Source: an uncultured Bacteroidota bacterium
GTDB lineage: Bacteria; Bacteroidota; Bacteroidia; AKYH767-A; OLB10
Length of the DNA stretch: 64,000 nucleotides
Direction of reading: 5' to 3'
Assembly (NCBI GenBank): GCA_900696575.1
Contig: CAADHD010000025.1
Coordinates: 211,753-275,752 of the forward strand
How positions within the stretch are numbered: the first letter of the stretch is position 1; each line of letters begins with the position of its first letter. Positions 63,895 through 64,000 of this stretch are shown here, piece by piece. A model generated the notes under the pieces. That model made no database searches. It had not been told where the DNA came from and worked only from the letters and a program-made list of their open reading frames with translations. The translations under genes were made by a program, and so were the position numbers.

Positions 63895-64000
63895 ATGATT
63901 GTATCACTCTTCAAAACAAGACAGCCGGGTTACTATGTGTTCTTATCGCTGTTAAGTATTGTTGTTTACATATCGGTCGTAAGATCGGCAATGCTTGTAA
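63895..64000 (+). CDS. start of a membrane protein (DUF6427-like?), 3' partial
   Basis: An ATG at 63895 opens a frame that runs to the right edge (35 codons). The translation begins MIVSLFKTRQPGYYVFLSLL and continues with a hydrophobic segment. This start (short charged N-terminus, then helix) resembles the DUF6427 membrane proteins of Bacteroidota. Most of the gene is outside the window, so it remains tentative. Confidence 0.5.
   Translation, partial: MIVSLFKTRQPGYYVFLSLLSIVVYISVVRSAMLV

Overview
The window looks like a chromosomal segment from a member of the Bacteroidota, probably an uncultured Sphingobacteriales/Chitinophagales-like lineage (rank below phylum is a guess). The evidence is two secreted proteins with type IX secretion (Por) C-terminal sorting domains, a TonB-dependent receptor with an N-terminal carboxypeptidase-regulatory-like domain, the fused DAHP synthase/chorismate mutase, a two-component propeller sensor with a LytTR regulator, a Wza/Wzc pair, and repeated TAnnTTTG motifs (the Bacteroidota -7 element) upstream of genes on both strands. 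Genes are dense. No stretch over 300 bases lacks a gene. I see no insertion sequence, prophage, CRISPR array, rRNA or replication origin. One tRNA gene (Thr, anticodon CGT) lies near the right end.

Layout. 1-9.7 kb: an LptD-like outer-membrane protein cut by the left edge, a DUF4340 membrane-anchored protein overlapped by a MazG-like pyrophosphohydrolase, a secreted von Willebrand A (vWA) protein, pdxH, yqgE, a LolD-like ABC ATPase, a vWA-like membrane protein and a pabA/trpG glutaminase. 9.7-14.3 kb: a REC-PAS-LytTR response regulator with a 1124-residue propeller histidine kinase. 14.4-15.9 kb: a T9SS cargo protein with a clear promoter and terminator. 15.9-21.7 kb: a minus-strand run reading aroF/chorismate mutase, aroB, aroA, a UbiA prenyltransferase, maf and an EamA transporter. 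21.9-27 kb: a second vWA protein paralogous to the first, a YvlD-type membrane protein, a propeller protein, an unknown membrane protein and uvrB.

27-32 kb: a short exopolysaccharide operon (wza, a wzc tyrosine kinase with a Tyr-Gly tail, rfbC and a polyprenyl-phosphate sugar-1-phosphate transferase) reading into uvrB. Divergent from it is a large PIG-L deacetylase. 34.5-43.3 kb: an unknown secreted protein, a DUF1015 protein, a TonB-dependent receptor, ogt, creD and a family-4 glycosyltransferase. 43.3-48.1 kb: an outer-membrane barrel with a 1023-residue TPR protein. 48.3-52.4 kb: a lipoprotein, then a tight operon of comB, an S1/P1-nuclease-like zinc enzyme and a secreted protein of a family often labelled asparagine synthetase B. 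52.4-61 kb: a 1438-residue T9SS adhesin-like protein, an M61 peptidase, pyrF, prfA and a GNAT acetyltransferase. 61-64 kb: a DEAD-box helicase, a second EamA transporter, tRNA-Thr, a small membrane protein and the start of another membrane protein.

Most of the window is ordinary core metabolism and envelope biology. The parts least explained by known families are the duplicated secreted vWA proteins, the comB/S1-P1/AsnB-like operon, the Tyr-Gly tail of the Wzc kinase, and a few secreted or membrane proteins I do not recognise. I found no clear candidate for a wholly new multi-gene system.
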